A stretch of DNA of 64,000 nt from Corynebacterium aurimucosum ATCC 700975 (GCF_007672725.1 NZ_VDTC01000007.1:1-64000); one strand, 5' to 3'. Shown: positions 7,321-16,434, counted from the first letter of the stretch. Notes: a model not told the origin generated them from the letters alone. Program-made: numbers and translations.

Positions 7321-8811
7321 ATGGATAATCCCATGGATACCCCGCAGAACTCTGATGGACGGGGGCAAGCACAGCAGCAGGGCGGGGCGCCTTCTGCGGG
7401 AAGCTCATCAAACGGCTGGAATCAGCCGCGCTCAGACTCGTGGGCACAGGGAAGGCAGCAACCGCCCTACGGTGCACAGGGCGGGCAGGGAAGCCCGTCG
7501 TCGTTTGGTGCTCAGCCTTCTCAGGCGCCAAGCGCGGGACAAGCACCGTATGGCGGCTCAACCTATGGCTTCGGTCAGCAAAGCCAGGTGCGACAGAGCA
7601 CAGCGCAACCATATGCAGGACAGCGCTACGGTGCTGCGCCCGAGGGGAATCAGAACGAACACTTCGCTGGTCAGCAAGGCGCAGGCGCGCAGGTCGTGGA
7701 GCCGGGAAGCGAACCGAAGAACAAGCGCAAAGTAGGAATGGGAACCGCGTTGTCGATGATGCTCGTTTTAGCCATTGCAGTTGGCGGCGTCACCGGTGCC
7801 GTGGTTGGCAAAGCAGGTGACGATAAATCCTCCACCTCAACGGTCAACGAGGTTCTCGAGCGCCAGCCGGTGGCCAATAGCACCGGTAACGAGCCGGCCG
7901 CCGGCTCTGTGGAGGACGTAGCATCGAAGGTTCTCCCATCGGTGGTGTCGATTTATTCCATGACCCGTGCTGGCGGCGCCGAGGGCTCCGGCTCAATTAT
8001 CTCCCCGGATGGTTATGTGCTGACCAACCACCACGTGGTTGCTGGCGCGGATCAGGGCGGGAGACTCGAAGTGACGATGAATGATGGTTCGCGCCATAGC
8101 GCTACGTTTGTCGCGTCCGATGCGACGACAGACGTCGGGGTCATCAAAATCGATGACGTCAGCGATCTTCCTTTTCTCCAGTTTGGTGATTCGGACGCGG
8201 CCGCAGTGGGACAGGAGGTAGTTGCCGTTGGCTCCCCGCTGGGGCTTAACGCCACGGTGACATCCGGAATTGTGTCGGCCAAGAACCGCCCAGTGCGTGC
8301 ATCACAGGAAGGTGGGGAGTCCTCGCTTATCGACGCCATCCAGACCGACGCAGCCGTCAACCCCGGTAACTCTGGTGGTCCACTGGTGGACATGGAGGGC
8401 AACATCATTGGCATGAACTCGATGATTGCCTCGCTATCTGGCGGTTCGAATTCCGAAGGCGGCTCCATCGGCTTGGGTTTCGCCATCCCCTCAAATTTTG
8501 CTAAGCGGATGGCTGATGAACTCATTAACAACGGCAAGGTCAAGCATCCTACTTTGGGCGTTAAGGTCCGTGCACAGAGCGATACCCTTGGCGCGGAAAT
8601 CGTCGATGTGGAATCTGGTAGCCCGGCTGATAAGGCAGGACTGAAGTCTGGTGACGTGGTCACCCGTGTCAACGATCGGCTCGTTGAAAGCTCCGATGCC
8701 CTGATTGCGGCAACCCGCTCGCAGGAATTTGGGGCAACCGTGACACTGGAAGTTATGAGCCGCGACAGCGAAGATGCGAGAAAGGTAGAGGTAACGCTGG
8801 CGAGCGAGTAA
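7321..8811 (+). CDS. pepD: Membrane-anchored HtrA/DegP-type serine protease with PDZ domain
   Basis: About 496 residues. A Q/G/S/P-rich cytoplasmic part (1-130) precedes one transmembrane helix (about 140-160) and a trypsin-like domain with the triad in TNHHVV (His), TTDVGVIKID (Asp) and NPGNSGGPL (Ser). A PDZ domain (about 400-490) carries HPTLGVKV and SGSPADKAGL. ATG 7321 is preferred because GAGGA at 7308-7312 is well spaced; ATGs at 7300 and 7306 lack this. It matches PepD/HtrA2, the protease downstream of MprAB that handles misfolded envelope proteins and feeds back on stress signalling. Confidence 0.9.
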   Translation: MDNPMDTPQNSDGRGQAQQQGGAPSAGSSSNGWNQPRSDSWAQGRQQPPYGAQGGQGSPSSFGAQPSQAPSAGQAPYGGSTYGFGQQSQVRQSTAQPYAGQRYGAAPEGNQNEHFAGQQGAGAQVVEPGSEPKNKRKVGMGTALSMMLVLAIAVGGVTGAVVGKAGDDKSSTSTVNEVLERQPVANSTGNEPAAGSVEDVASKVLPSVVSIYSMTRAGGAEGSGSIISPDGYVLTNHHVVAGADQGGRLEVTMNDGSRHSATFVASDATTDVGVIKIDDVSDLPFLQFGDSDAAAVGQEVVAVGSPLGLNATVTSGIVSAKNRPVRASQEGGESSLIDAIQTDAAVNPGNSGGPLVDMEGNIIGMNSMIASLSGGSNSEGGSIGLGFAIPSNFAKRMADELINNGKVKHPTLGVKVRAQSDTLGAEIVDVESGSPADKAGLKSGDVVTRVNDRLVESSDALIAATRSQEFGATVTLEVMSRDSEDARKVEVTLASE

Positions 8812-8827
8812 GTTTACAAATACTCGG

Positions 8828-8845
8828 GCGGTGCGCAAGCACCGC
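8828..8845 (+). terminator. GNRA-capped hairpin between protease and moaB
   Basis: GCGGTGC-GCAA-GCACCGC is a perfect 7-bp stem capped by a GCAA tetraloop. A T run appears only about 20 bases later (TTTTT near 8867), so it may be a weak terminator or an mRNA-stabilising end rather than a strong stop. Confidence 0.45.
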
Positions 8846-8920
8846 GTGAATACCGCACCCTGACACCTTTTTAAGCAACTACTTCCGGAAGATTCCGTCC
8901 CACCTTTAAGGAGAACCTCC

Positions 8921-9514
8921 GTGGCAGACAACACCGACGCAACTGAGCTGTTGGGGCGCGATGCCTCACACGAACTTGATGATGTTACCGAGCCCGATGA
9001 CGCCTTCCTCATCGCGAGCGAACAAGAACAAAGCGTTCAGGCACCGCGTCGCGCGCTCGTCGTGATCGTCACCGACCACCCAGATGAGGCAACGGAGGAC
9101 ACATCGCGTTTGGCGGGTGAATTGCTGGCGGAAGCCGATTTCACCTTCGACGGCGCAGTGATTGTGCGCTCCAAGAAATCTAAGATCCGGCAGGCGATTG
9201 AAACCGGTGTGGTCGGGGGAGTTGACCTCGTACTGACTATCGGTGGCACGGGCGTTGGCCCCCGCGATAAAACTCCTGAGGCAACCCGCGCGGTGCTGGA
9301 TCAAATGGTTCCGGGCGTGGCGCAGGCGCTGCGCTCTTCCGGGCAAGCATGCGGCGCGGTGGATGCCTGCACCTCCCGTGGTATTTCAGGAGTGTCCGGA
9401 TCGACGGTAATCGTCAATGTGGCTTCGTCCCGCGCGGCGGTGCGCGATGGTATGGCCACGTTGACTCCCTTGGTACATCATCTCGTCGATCAGCTGCAGA
9501 AGTCCAGCGTCTAA
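8921..9514 (+). CDS. moaB: MoaB/MogA-family molybdopterin-binding protein
   Basis: A 197-residue protein with a GTG start preceded by AAGGAG near 8908. An acidic N-terminal extension of about 40 residues precedes the MoCF-binding fold (ALVVIVTDHPD, LTIGGTGVGPRDKTPEAT, GISGVSGSTVIVNVASS). The family adenylylates or binds molybdopterin. In actinobacteria this copy is conserved next to the MprAB-HtrA genes (moaB2) even in species with little molybdenum metabolism, so its true role here is uncertain. The stop overlaps the next small gene (TAATG). Confidence 0.88.
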   Translation: MADNTDATELLGRDASHELDDVTEPDDAFLIASEQEQSVQAPRRALVVIVTDHPDEATEDTSRLAGELLAEADFTFDGAVIVRSKKSKIRQAIETGVVGGVDLVLTIGGTGVGPRDKTPEATRAVLDQMVPGVAQALRSSGQACGAVDACTSRGISGVSGSTVIVNVASSRAAVRDGMATLTPLVHHLVDQLQKSSV

Positions 9515-9753
9515 TGGCTAATTCCGCACCACGTGCCCGCCGTCGTCGTGCTCAGCGCCCGTCGACCGCTCAGAATTATGATCGCAGCTTCGACGTGCCC
9601 GGCGGGCCAGTATCGCAGGCGGCTGGTACCTCTGCAGAGGTTGGCGCCGATGAGCTGCGTGCCGTAAGCCTTGATGGCGACAGCGAAGACGAAGTGACCG
9701 GTGAGGCTTTCTACCGCGAGAATATGCCGCCGCACTTTGGTACTACGCAGTAG
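9514..9753 (+). CDS. Small conserved hypothetical protein
   Basis: A 79-residue protein whose ATG shares a base with the moaB stop (TAATG), so translation is probably coupled. It has a basic head (APRARRRRAQRP) and an acidic middle and end (DGDSEDEVTGEAFYRENMPPHF). No domain, membrane segment or signal peptide is visible. C. glutamicum has a small hypothetical gene in the same place between moaB and mscL. I do not recognise a function. Confidence 0.65.
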   Translation: MANSAPRARRRRAQRPSTAQNYDRSFDVPGGPVSQAAGTSAEVGADELRAVSLDGDSEDEVTGEAFYRENMPPHFGTTQ

Positions 9754-9781
9754 CGCGTCGAGGGCCTAGAGCGCATAAGGA

Positions 9782-9822
9782 AATCCCGCAGAGCTTCGGC
9801 ACGGTGCCGGCTCTGCGGGATT
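9782..9822. terminator. Bidirectional terminator between converging genes
   Basis: A perfect 13-bp stem, AATCCCGCAGAGC (9782-9794) with GCTCTGCGGGATT (9810-9822). The loop contains a second small stem (CGGCAC/GTGCCG). It lies between the moaB operon (plus) and mscL (minus) and can serve both. Confidence 0.85.
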
Positions 9823-9840
9823 GCAGGTTTTGCCTGTGAA

Positions 9841-10269
9841 TTAGAAGCTGGAACCTGGCTTCTCAGTGGTGGTGCCACCGTTCTCAGCGGCGAGCAGGTC
9901 GCGGATTTCAGCGAGCAGCTGCTCGGTGGTCGGAGCCGGCTCCTCCGGGTCAACACCCTGGCGGCACTTAGCGCGCTCGGTGATGGCGTTGATCGGGGCG
10001 ATGATGCCGAAGTAGACCACGGCGGCAATGATCAGGAAGTTGATAATTGCGGTGATTACGGCGCCGAAGTCAACGAAGGTCTCCGGGTTGTCGGTGATTT
10101 GGAAGCCCAAACCGGCAACCTCCGGGGAACCGAAGGAGTTGATCAGCGGCTGGATAAGGCTATCGGTGACGGAGGTAACGATCGCGGTGAAGGCACCACC
10201 GATGATGACGGCTACGGCCAGCTCGATGACGTTGCCGCGCATAATGAAATCTTTAAAGCCCTTGAGCAT
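9841..10269 (-). CDS. mscL: Large-conductance mechanosensitive channel MscL
   Basis: A 142-residue pore-forming membrane protein that opens on hypo-osmotic shock. Sequence: MLKGFKDFIMRGNVIELAVAVIIGGAF (N-terminal helix and TM1 with the gate glycines), a periplasmic loop, TM2 FLIIAAVVYFGIIAPINA, and the C-terminal helix PTTEQLLAEIRDLL. The ATG at 10267-10269 is chosen over an upstream in-frame start that would add 26 basic residues, because AAGGA precedes it and MscL proteins start M-[LW]-K-G-F. It pairs functionally with the osmolyte carrier BetP at 21.6 kb. Confidence 0.96.
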   Translation of the reverse strand: MLKGFKDFIMRGNVIELAVAVIIGGAFTAIVTSVTDSLIQPLINSFGSPEVAGLGFQITDNPETFVDFGAVITAIINFLIIAAVVYFGIIAPINAITERAKCRQGVDPEEPAPTTEQLLAEIRDLLAAENGGTTTEKPGSSF

Positions 10270-10643
10270 GGAAATGTGTCCTTTTCTGCGGAGTAGGTGC
10301 TTCTTCGGTCTTGCGCGGCTGCGACGCAGTGCGCGCGGTGAGTGCACTAACGCTGTTCAAGGAGGCGGCGCCTAACACGTTTGTAACCTGAAAGGGCCGG
10401 ATGGAGAGGGATTCTTGAAGCGCAGGAGCGCTTACTCAGGAAGAAGCATCGGGGGAAATACTGGAATAGAGAAGACCACTGTTTCGCGCTCACGGCATGC
10501 GTTGCCGCGACGTTGTGCGGCAAGAAAGACGCACAAGCATTAGCGCCTGAGTGGATGCGCCCATACTAGGCAGAGTTCGTTGGTGGTGGCAACATCCCGC
10601 GGCGCTATTGATGTCCAAACGCGGTGATCTTCACAGTGTCATC
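10270..10643 (-). other. 374-base spacer between the SAF gene and mscL
   Basis: No gene seen. It holds the mscL upstream region and two small dyads: AAGCGC-AGGA-GCGCTT (10418-10433) and TTGCCGC/GCGGCAA (10502-10523). Neither is followed by a T run on the minus strand, so neither is a clear terminator for the upstream genes. Confidence 0.4.
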
Positions 10644-11288
10644 TTAATTGTGGGCACGGTCGCCCACGATGACGACCGTGAGCGGTTGCGCAAGGGAAGC
10701 GGCAGCGACGTCCTCGGCCGCCTCGGCGGGAAGGGCAACGAGCAGCGATTGCGTGCGTGCATCATCTCCGCCCGTCCCCACCGACACGACGCGAGCGCCT
10801 CGGGCAATAGTCGTTCCGCCTGCGGGGGCGGTACCGTCGGGCCCATCCTCTACCGTGCCGACGATATTGACCGTATCTCCGTGGTGGAGATTGTGAGAAA
10901 TCTCCGGCTCAGCCAGCGTAAGCGGGATGAGGTGGCCGTTGTCCATGCCGAAATCTGCGACGAGATCTGAGCTGAGCAGACGGGTTGTGGTCAGGATTTC
11001 GCCAGCGCTGGCGGCCGCTACCAGAACGCGTCCCACGGCATCTTCTGGGTTATTTCCCAACGCCGTGGCGGGTAGAGCGGAGGAGGGGACGCGGGCCACG
11101 GAGACATCGCCAAGCGCTAGCGTTTCTCCGGCCGCCACGTCCCGCGCCATGACCACGACGCGGGGCTGCTCACGTGTGGAAGCAAGCGCACTGGCCGCGG
11201 CGGTCACGAGCAGGACAGCTGCCATAACGCGGCGCAGGAGCACGCTGCGGCGATGACCCGGGGTGCGCAGAACATGTAGAAAATCCAT
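10644..11288 (-). CDS. SAF-domain secreted or membrane-anchored protein
   Basis: A 214-residue protein. One hydrophobic segment (about 18-38, RRVMAAVLLVTAAASALA) acts as a signal or anchor. Then comes a SAF domain (about 44-110) with VVVMARDVAAGETLALGDV, typical of CpaB/RcpC pilus-assembly and flagellar P-ring chaperone families, and a beta-rich C-terminus (GDTVNIVGTVEDG). No pilus genes are nearby. It lies in a conserved position between fthC and mscL. Function unknown; a CpaB-like role is only suggested by the domain. Confidence 0.75.
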   Translation of the reverse strand: MDFLHVLRTPGHRRSVLLRRVMAAVLLVTAAASALASTREQPRVVVMARDVAAGETLALGDVSVARVPSSALPATALGNNPEDAVGRVLVAAASAGEILTTTRLLSSDLVADFGMDNGHLIPLTLAEPEISHNLHHGDTVNIVGTVEDGPDGTAPAGGTTIARGARVVSVGTGGDDARTQSLLVALPAEAAEDVAAASLAQPLTVVIVGDRAHN

Positions 11289-11342
11289 ACCTTTTTAGAC
11301 TGCGCGTGGCGCTGCGTGGTTCCCGGGTGGGCCCGAAAGCGA

Positions 11343-11909
11343 TTAAAGCCAGCGCATCCCACGCTCGGTGAGGACGCCATCGACTGGGCGGTCGTGCTCG
11401 TCGAAGGGGACATCGCGGACCTCGCTGGAATGCACCAAGGCGACGACGGGCGGGCGCCCGGTTGGGAGGGGCGTGAGCGCGCGGTCGTAGTACCCCGCCC
11501 CCTTGCCCAAACGCATGCCTGATTCGCTGACTGCCATCGCGGGTGCGAGGATGAGATCGAGCTGGGCTAGGATTTCGCTGCTGTGGCGCTGGCCGACGGG
11601 CTCCGCAATCCCCAACGCCCCTGGGTGCATGGCCTGTGGGCCGGTATATAGCGTCCACAGAAGCTCCCCGTTTGCACCGGAGATGGGCAGATAAACCTCC
11701 GTGCAGAGCTGTGCCACGGTATCGACGAAGTTGGGCCCGCCCGGCTCTGTGCCCAGTGGGTGGTAGGCGGCAATGCGCATCGCGGGAGTCAGTAGCTCTC
11801 TCACACCAGAACACCACGCGGCGTTGTCGTCAGCACGCTGTTCAGAGGTACGTTCGCGGCGGGCGTTAAGGAGTGAGGCTCTTAAGGCTTCCTTGGGGGA
11901 GGTCGTCAT
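11343..11909 (-). CDS. fthC: 5-formyltetrahydrofolate cyclo-ligase
   Basis: A 188-residue cytosolic enzyme that converts 5-formyl-THF to 5,10-methenyl-THF with ATP. Family marks: R-x(n)-Y-P-[LT]-G-x-E-P around AAYHPLGTEPGG, the acidic D-L-I-L-A-P-A-M-A-V-S-E segment and the C-terminal MRLGKGAGYYDRAL loop. It starts 70 bases from galU, which is divergent. The gene order fthC-galU-moeA is the usual actinobacterial one. Confidence 0.92.
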   Translation of the reverse strand: MTTSPKEALRASLLNARRERTSEQRADDNAAWCSGVRELLTPAMRIAAYHPLGTEPGGPNFVDTVAQLCTEVYLPISGANGELLWTLYTGPQAMHPGALGIAEPVGQRHSSEILAQLDLILAPAMAVSESGMRLGKGAGYYDRALTPLPTGRPPVVALVHSSEVRDVPFDEHDRPVDGVLTERGMRWL

Positions 11910-11979
11910 GATTGTTAATCATAATGTGACGGCGTAGCGCAGCGCAGGAGAGCGGTGGGCGCATTGTAAAGTGGAACTT

Positions 11980-12909
11980 ATGGCTATTGCACACGAGGAT
12001 TCCCATACCGGGATCGCTACGGTCGTTGTCCCCGCTGCTGGCATGGGCACCCGCTTCCTGCCTGCCACCAAGACCGTGCCCAAGGAGCTGCTCCCCGTCG
12101 TTGATACGCCGGGTATTGAGCTAATTGCGGAAGAAGCCGCTTCGGTTGGTGCTCAGCGCCTCGCGGTGATCACCGCACCAAACAAGCAAGAAGTGATGCG
12201 ACACTTCGAGGAGTTTCCGGATTTGGTTGAGACCCTCGACGCCCGCGGCAAAGACGAGCAGGTTGCTAAGGTCAAGCGCGCTGCTCAGCTGATTCACCCC
12301 ATTTCGGTGGAGCAGGAAAAGCCGCTTGGGCTCGGTCACGCTGTGGGGTTGGCGGAATCCGTGCTCGAGGACGACGAGGAGTTCTTCGCCGTCATGCTGC
12401 CGGATGACATTGTGCTGCCCGCCACCGTCATGGGGGAGATGGCCCGTGTTCGCGCAGCTCTAGGCGGCAGCGTGCTGTGCGCCTTCGAGGTCGCGCGCGA
12501 GGAGACCTTTAACTACGGCGTGTTCGACGTCGAAGACACCAACGCGCCGGGAGTGAAGAAGGTCGTGGGCATGGTGGAGAAGCCGGATCCGGCTGATGCG
12601 CCGTCCAACCTCGTGGCCACTGGGCGCTACCTGCTCGACAGGAAGATCTTTGATGCGCTTCGCCGTATCAAGCCGGGCAAGGGCGGGGAGCTGCAGTTGA
12701 CCGATGCTATCGAGCTCCTCATCAAGGAAGGACACCCGGTTCACGTCGTAGTCCACCAAGGCAAGCGCCACGACCTTGGCAACCCGGGCGGTTATATACC
12801 GGCCAACGTGGACTTTGGTCTGCGCGATGAGAAATACGGTCCCGCGCTCTACAAGGCGATTAAGAAGATTGTGGAGGACTACGAAGAAGAAAACGGACTG
12901 AAGGGCTAA
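11980..12909 (+). CDS. galU: UTP-glucose-1-phosphate uridylyltransferase
   Basis: About 309 residues. It makes UDP-glucose from UTP and glucose-1-phosphate. The nucleotide-binding N-terminus VVPAAGMGTRFLPATKTVPKE and the sequence LGLGHAV, MLPDDIVLP and VEKP are diagnostic of bacterial GalU. The likely start is ATG 11980; an in-frame GTG at 11971 adds three residues and cannot be excluded. UDP-glucose feeds cell-wall sugars and trehalose, and is also the substrate expected for the SQD1-like enzyme at 47.9 kb. Confidence 0.95.
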   Translation: MAIAHEDSHTGIATVVVPAAGMGTRFLPATKTVPKELLPVVDTPGIELIAEEAASVGAQRLAVITAPNKQEVMRHFEEFPDLVETLDARGKDEQVAKVKRAAQLIHPISVEQEKPLGLGHAVGLAESVLEDDEEFFAVMLPDDIVLPATVMGEMARVRAALGGSVLCAFEVAREETFNYGVFDVEDTNAPGVKKVVGMVEKPDPADAPSNLVATGRYLLDRKIFDALRRIKPGKGGELQLTDAIELLIKEGHPVHVVVHQGKRHDLGNPGGYIPANVDFGLRDEKYGPALYKAIKKIVEDYEEENGLKG

Positions 12910-12997
12910 GTCTTGACGCGCCAAGCGCGCTAAGCTCTACTCCAGTAACTTCCATCCCTTTAGGCCCCACATACCCCAGAGCAAAGGTAGGCGGTAC

Positions 12998-14290
12998 ATG
13001 CGTTCGGTCGATGACCAGATGGCGTTCATTCTTGATGCAGCGATGACTCCGGAGCCGGTACGCATCGCCATCGCGAATGCGCTGGGTCTCAAGTGCGCGG
13101 AGGAGGTGCAGGCTAATCAGCCGCTGCCGGGCTTCCCGCAGGCGGCGATTGATGGCTACGCCGTGCGTGCCGTGGACGTCGGGGGAGAAAAAGCCCTCAA
13201 GGCGCGCACTCGCCACGACGCTGAGGATGCGGATGCTCCTGCTTCGGAGACTGAGATTGAGCGCTCGCTTCCGGTGGTGGGGGAGGTTCCGGCAGGCTCG
13301 CGCCAGCCTTTGCGTTTGCAGCCTAAGCAGGCGGTGCGGGTGTATACGGGCGCGCCTTTGCCCACGCTTGCCGACGCCGTCCTTCCCCTCGAGTGGACCG
13401 ACCGCGGACGCAAGCGCGTGACCTCACACCGGCCAGTGCGCTCGGGAGACTTCGTGCGCCGCGTGGGCGATGACATCCAACCCGGCGATGTGGCAGTGTC
13501 CTCTGGAACTGTCTTGGGGCCGGCGCAGATTGGCCTGCTCGCGGCGGTGGGGCGCTCGAAGGTGCTGGCGTACCCACGCCCGCGCGTGACCATCGTCTCT
13601 TACGGCAAGGAGCTTGTCGACGTCGACCGTGAGCCCGGCCTGGGCCAGGTCTTCGACGTGAACTCTTACTCACTCGCAGCGGCCGCGAAGGAGGCCGGCG
13701 CGGACGTGCACCGCGTCGGCATTGCTGCCGGTGAGCCGCGCCGCGTGCGGGAGGCCTTGGAGACTTACCTGGCGCGCAGCGAGGTGCTGGTGATTTCCGG
13801 TGCCGTGGGCGGTGCGGGGGCGGATGAAATCCGCGAAGTCCTCGATGAGCTGGGGGATGTCGATACCACTCGTGTGGCAATGCACCCCGGTTCGGTCCAA
13901 GGTTTTGGTCTGTTGGGTGAAGAGCGCATCCCCACCTTCCTGTTGCCTTCGAACCCCGTGTCTGCGCTCGTCATCTTCGAGGTTTTTGTGCGCCCGCTGA
14001 TTCGGTTGTCCCTAGGCAAGCGCAGCGGTCAGCGTCGCGTCGTACGCGCACGCGTGCTCAACCACATGGAGTCCCGCCCGGGCCGTCGCGGATACATCCG
14101 TGCCCGGCTGATGCGTGACGCCGAGACCTCCGATTACCTCGTGGAAGGGCTAGGTGGCGCGGCGGGCGCGCCGGCACACCTGCTCGCCGGGTTGTCAGAA
14201 GCGAACGCGATGATTCGCATCCCGGAGGAGGTCACCGAGATCCGCCCGGGAGATGTGGTCGACGTCCTCTTCCTGACCCAACGAAGCTAG
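12998..14290 (+). CDS. glp: Gephyrin-like MoeA homologue, probable division protein Glp
   Basis: A 430-residue protein with the MoeA domain order (substrate-binding DGYAVRA near 50, VYTGAPLP near 115, MogA-like domain from about 185, beta-barrel C-terminus). Motifs needed for molybdate insertion are altered: S-G-G-V-S-x-G-x-x-D reads ISGAVGGAGADE, K-P-G-K-P reads HPGSVQG, and G-N-P-V-S reads SNPVS. In C. glutamicum the MoeA homologue next to galU is Glp, which binds FtsZ and the membrane receptor GlpR. A GlpR-like gene lies two genes downstream here, so a septal role is more likely than cofactor synthesis. Confidence 0.8.
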   Translation: MRSVDDQMAFILDAAMTPEPVRIAIANALGLKCAEEVQANQPLPGFPQAAIDGYAVRAVDVGGEKALKARTRHDAEDADAPASETEIERSLPVVGEVPAGSRQPLRLQPKQAVRVYTGAPLPTLADAVLPLEWTDRGRKRVTSHRPVRSGDFVRRVGDDIQPGDVAVSSGTVLGPAQIGLLAAVGRSKVLAYPRPRVTIVSYGKELVDVDREPGLGQVFDVNSYSLAAAAKEAGADVHRVGIAAGEPRRVREALETYLARSEVLVISGAVGGAGADEIREVLDELGDVDTTRVAMHPGSVQGFGLLGEERIPTFLLPSNPVSALVIFEVFVRPLIRLSLGKRSGQRRVVRARVLNHMESRPGRRGYIRARLMRDAETSDYLVEGLGGAAGAPAHLLAGLSEANAMIRIPEEVTEIRPGDVVDVLFLTQRS

Positions 14291-14308
14291 CCGGCAGCTA
14301 CGCACGCC

Positions 14309-15025
14309 ATGCTTGATCCTTTTGGTACTGCCGCAGGGAGGTTTTCCACTCCCGCCAGCGGTGAGGCTCACCCCGAGCATCCGGGGTGGCCTGAGGCGAC
14401 CCCTGCTGTGCGGCTGCGAGGCTCCAGCGTTTTCCCGCACGGAGCGACGGTACGCCTGCGCCCGCTGTTGCGTCGGGATGGCGAGGCGTGGCGGCAGCAG
14501 CGCATAGCGGATCGGGATTTTCTTAAACCCGTGGAACCTACGCTGCCGACGTCGTGGGATGCGGCGCAATCGCAGTCTGCGTGGTGGAATCACCTGATGT
14601 TTTTGCGCGATTCTGCCCGCGCTGGAACGGTGGTGCCGCTCGTCATTGACGTCGATGGGCAATTTCGAGGCCAATTAACCCTGGGAAATATTCAGCACGG
14701 AGGGGTCAGTGAATGCTGGATAGGCTATTGGGTCCATTCCGGGGTACACGGCGCAGGCGTGGCCACCGTTGCGTGCGCCCTCGGCGTGGACCACGCTTTT
14801 TACCGCGTGGGGCTGCACAGAGTCACCGCCACCTACCTGCCGGAGAACCCTGCTTCGGGCAAGGTGCTACACAACAATGGCTTTCGGGATGAGGGATTTC
14901 TGCGCCGCAACTTACACATTGACGGCGCATGGCGGGACCACCACTTCTTGGCGCTCAATCGTGAGGATTTTGCCTCGAGCGCGGTGGAGCGCCTGCACGC
15001 GGCGGGGCGGATCCTCGGTCTCTAG
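14309..15025 (+). CDS. rimJ: RimJ-type GNAT N-acetyltransferase
   Basis: A 238-residue protein. After about 50 poorly conserved residues the GNAT fold begins at VRLRPLLRRDGEAW. The acetyl-CoA loop is in the GVHGAGVATVACALG region, and TYLPENPASGKVLHNNGFRDEGFLRR is the C-terminal signature of RimJ/RimL enzymes that acetylate ribosomal or other protein N-termini. It lies 18 bases after the Glp gene and before the GlpR-like gene, an arrangement conserved from Corynebacterium to Mycobacterium (galU-moeA1-rimJ-Rv0996). Confidence 0.87.
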   Translation: MLDPFGTAAGRFSTPASGEAHPEHPGWPEATPAVRLRGSSVFPHGATVRLRPLLRRDGEAWRQQRIADRDFLKPVEPTLPTSWDAAQSQSAWWNHLMFLRDSARAGTVVPLVIDVDGQFRGQLTLGNIQHGGVSECWIGYWVHSGVHGAGVATVACALGVDHAFYRVGLHRVTATYLPENPASGKVLHNNGFRDEGFLRRNLHIDGAWRDHHFLALNREDFASSAVERLHAAGRILGL

Positions 15026-15182
15026 ATCGCGCTTGGATTAGTTCAACTACCTCTATTTTCACTTAAGTAACAACCTTGTAATTTATGGGCTCGTTGATGC
15101 CCATGGAGCCGGTGTGGGCGGCTAGAGTAGGGGCCTAGTTATATTCCCTTTTCGTCGACCCCTGAAAGTGGGACACAGCCGC

Positions 15183-16415
15183 ATGATGACTGCCGTGCCG
15201 ATCATTCTCGTAATCGTGTTGTGGCTCTTCATCCTCGCCCCGTTGCTTTTGCGTTCGCAACGTCCGATGAGCCACACGGGTGAGGCCTTTGAAGAGACCC
15301 GCGTGCTCTTCGAAGGTGATTCCGGCTCTGTGCCGGGCCGTCGCAAGCCGCGCCTGGGCAAGGAAGATATCCGCCCGCGCGCCCAGGCAGGAACGGGGGC
15401 TGCAGCGAACGAAGCGGAGTACGAGCTGGTGGAGGCCGAAGGCGTAAGCGAGGATTCGCAGTCCTCCCGCGCTGAAACCGCTACCTCTGACGAAGCTACT
15501 TCGGACGTCGCGGAGACGATTGACGGCGAGGTTGTTGAGGAAGACGCCGTTGAAGAGGACTTCGAGCTCGAAGCGGAGCCCGCCCACGTCGCCGAGGCCG
15601 AGCAGGAAGCAGGACAGGACACCAAGGACGTTGAAGCAGATGCTGCTGAAGTGTTTACAGCCCCAGCAAATGCTGAGGTGGCGGAGGATGCTTATGACTT
15701 CGATGACGCCTACACTTCTCCGGTCGATTTGATGTACCCGGGTGCTATTGACGCTGTGGAGGAGGCGCCGACGACGCCCAACGCCGAGGATTCAGATGGG
15801 GCCGATGATGCTCCCGACGCGGAAGAATCCACGGCGGCGGAAATCGAGAGTGCTGATGCCGCGGAGCTGAACGCCGAAGACTCTGAGGCCGGCAGCAGCG
15901 ATACCGAGCTGTCTGAGGACGAGCTCGCCTTCGCACAGCGCCGCCTTGGCCGCGGCGGATGGGATCCGGTGAAGGAGAAGGAAGCTTCTGCCACGCGTTA
16001 CCAGCGCCGTCAGCGTACGCTTATCGGATTGGCGGTAGCAGTGGTAGCTACGGTATGCCTCGGCATCGTCGTGGGTGGATGGACGTGGTGGCTGGCGGCT
16101 ATCGCTGGTGTTATGACCACGGTTTACCTGGTTGCGCTGCGCGCCCAGGTACGCCGTGAACGGGAGTTGTTGCGGCGCCGCATTTACCACCTACGCCGCG
16201 CCCGCCTGGGAGTGCGGAACGCGGAGAACCCCGCCGAGTCGCTTCCGCCGAAGCTGCGCCGCCCGGGCGCGCTCATCCTGGAAATCGATGATGAAAGCCC
16301 GGACTTTGACTACCTTCCGGTGTACTCGGAGGATGATTCCGACGGTGGGTTTGACGGTCCTCATCCCACCCCGCGTCAACGGCGTGATGATTTGGCGGAG
16401 CGTCGAGTTGGCTAA
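15183..16415 (+). CDS. glpR: Probable septal membrane protein GlpR (SepX-like)
   Basis: About 410 residues. One N-terminal helix (IILVIVLWLFILAPLLL) is followed by a conserved HTGEAFEETRVLFEG segment. A very acidic linker of about 200 residues (E, D, A rich) leads to two helices (about 276-320) and a basic region plus acidic tail. Position, topology and the N-terminal motif fit the actinobacterial GlpR/SepX family, which recruits the gephyrin-like Glp to the septum. ATG 15183 is preferred (AGTGGGAC about nine bases upstream); GTG 15168 would add five residues. The 142-base spacer before it may carry its own promoter. Confidence 0.72.
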   Translation: MMTAVPIILVIVLWLFILAPLLLRSQRPMSHTGEAFEETRVLFEGDSGSVPGRRKPRLGKEDIRPRAQAGTGAAANEAEYELVEAEGVSEDSQSSRAETATSDEATSDVAETIDGEVVEEDAVEEDFELEAEPAHVAEAEQEAGQDTKDVEADAAEVFTAPANAEVAEDAYDFDDAYTSPVDLMYPGAIDAVEEAPTTPNAEDSDGADDAPDAEESTAAEIESADAAELNAEDSEAGSSDTELSEDELAFAQRRLGRGGWDPVKEKEASATRYQRRQRTLIGLAVAVVATVCLGIVVGGWTWWLAAIAGVMTTVYLVALRAQVRRERELLRRRIYHLRRARLGVRNAENPAESLPPKLRRPGALILEIDDESPDFDYLPVYSEDDSDGGFDGPHPTPRQRRDDLAERRVG

Positions 16416-16434
16416 GCGCTGTGTTGGCTGAGCG

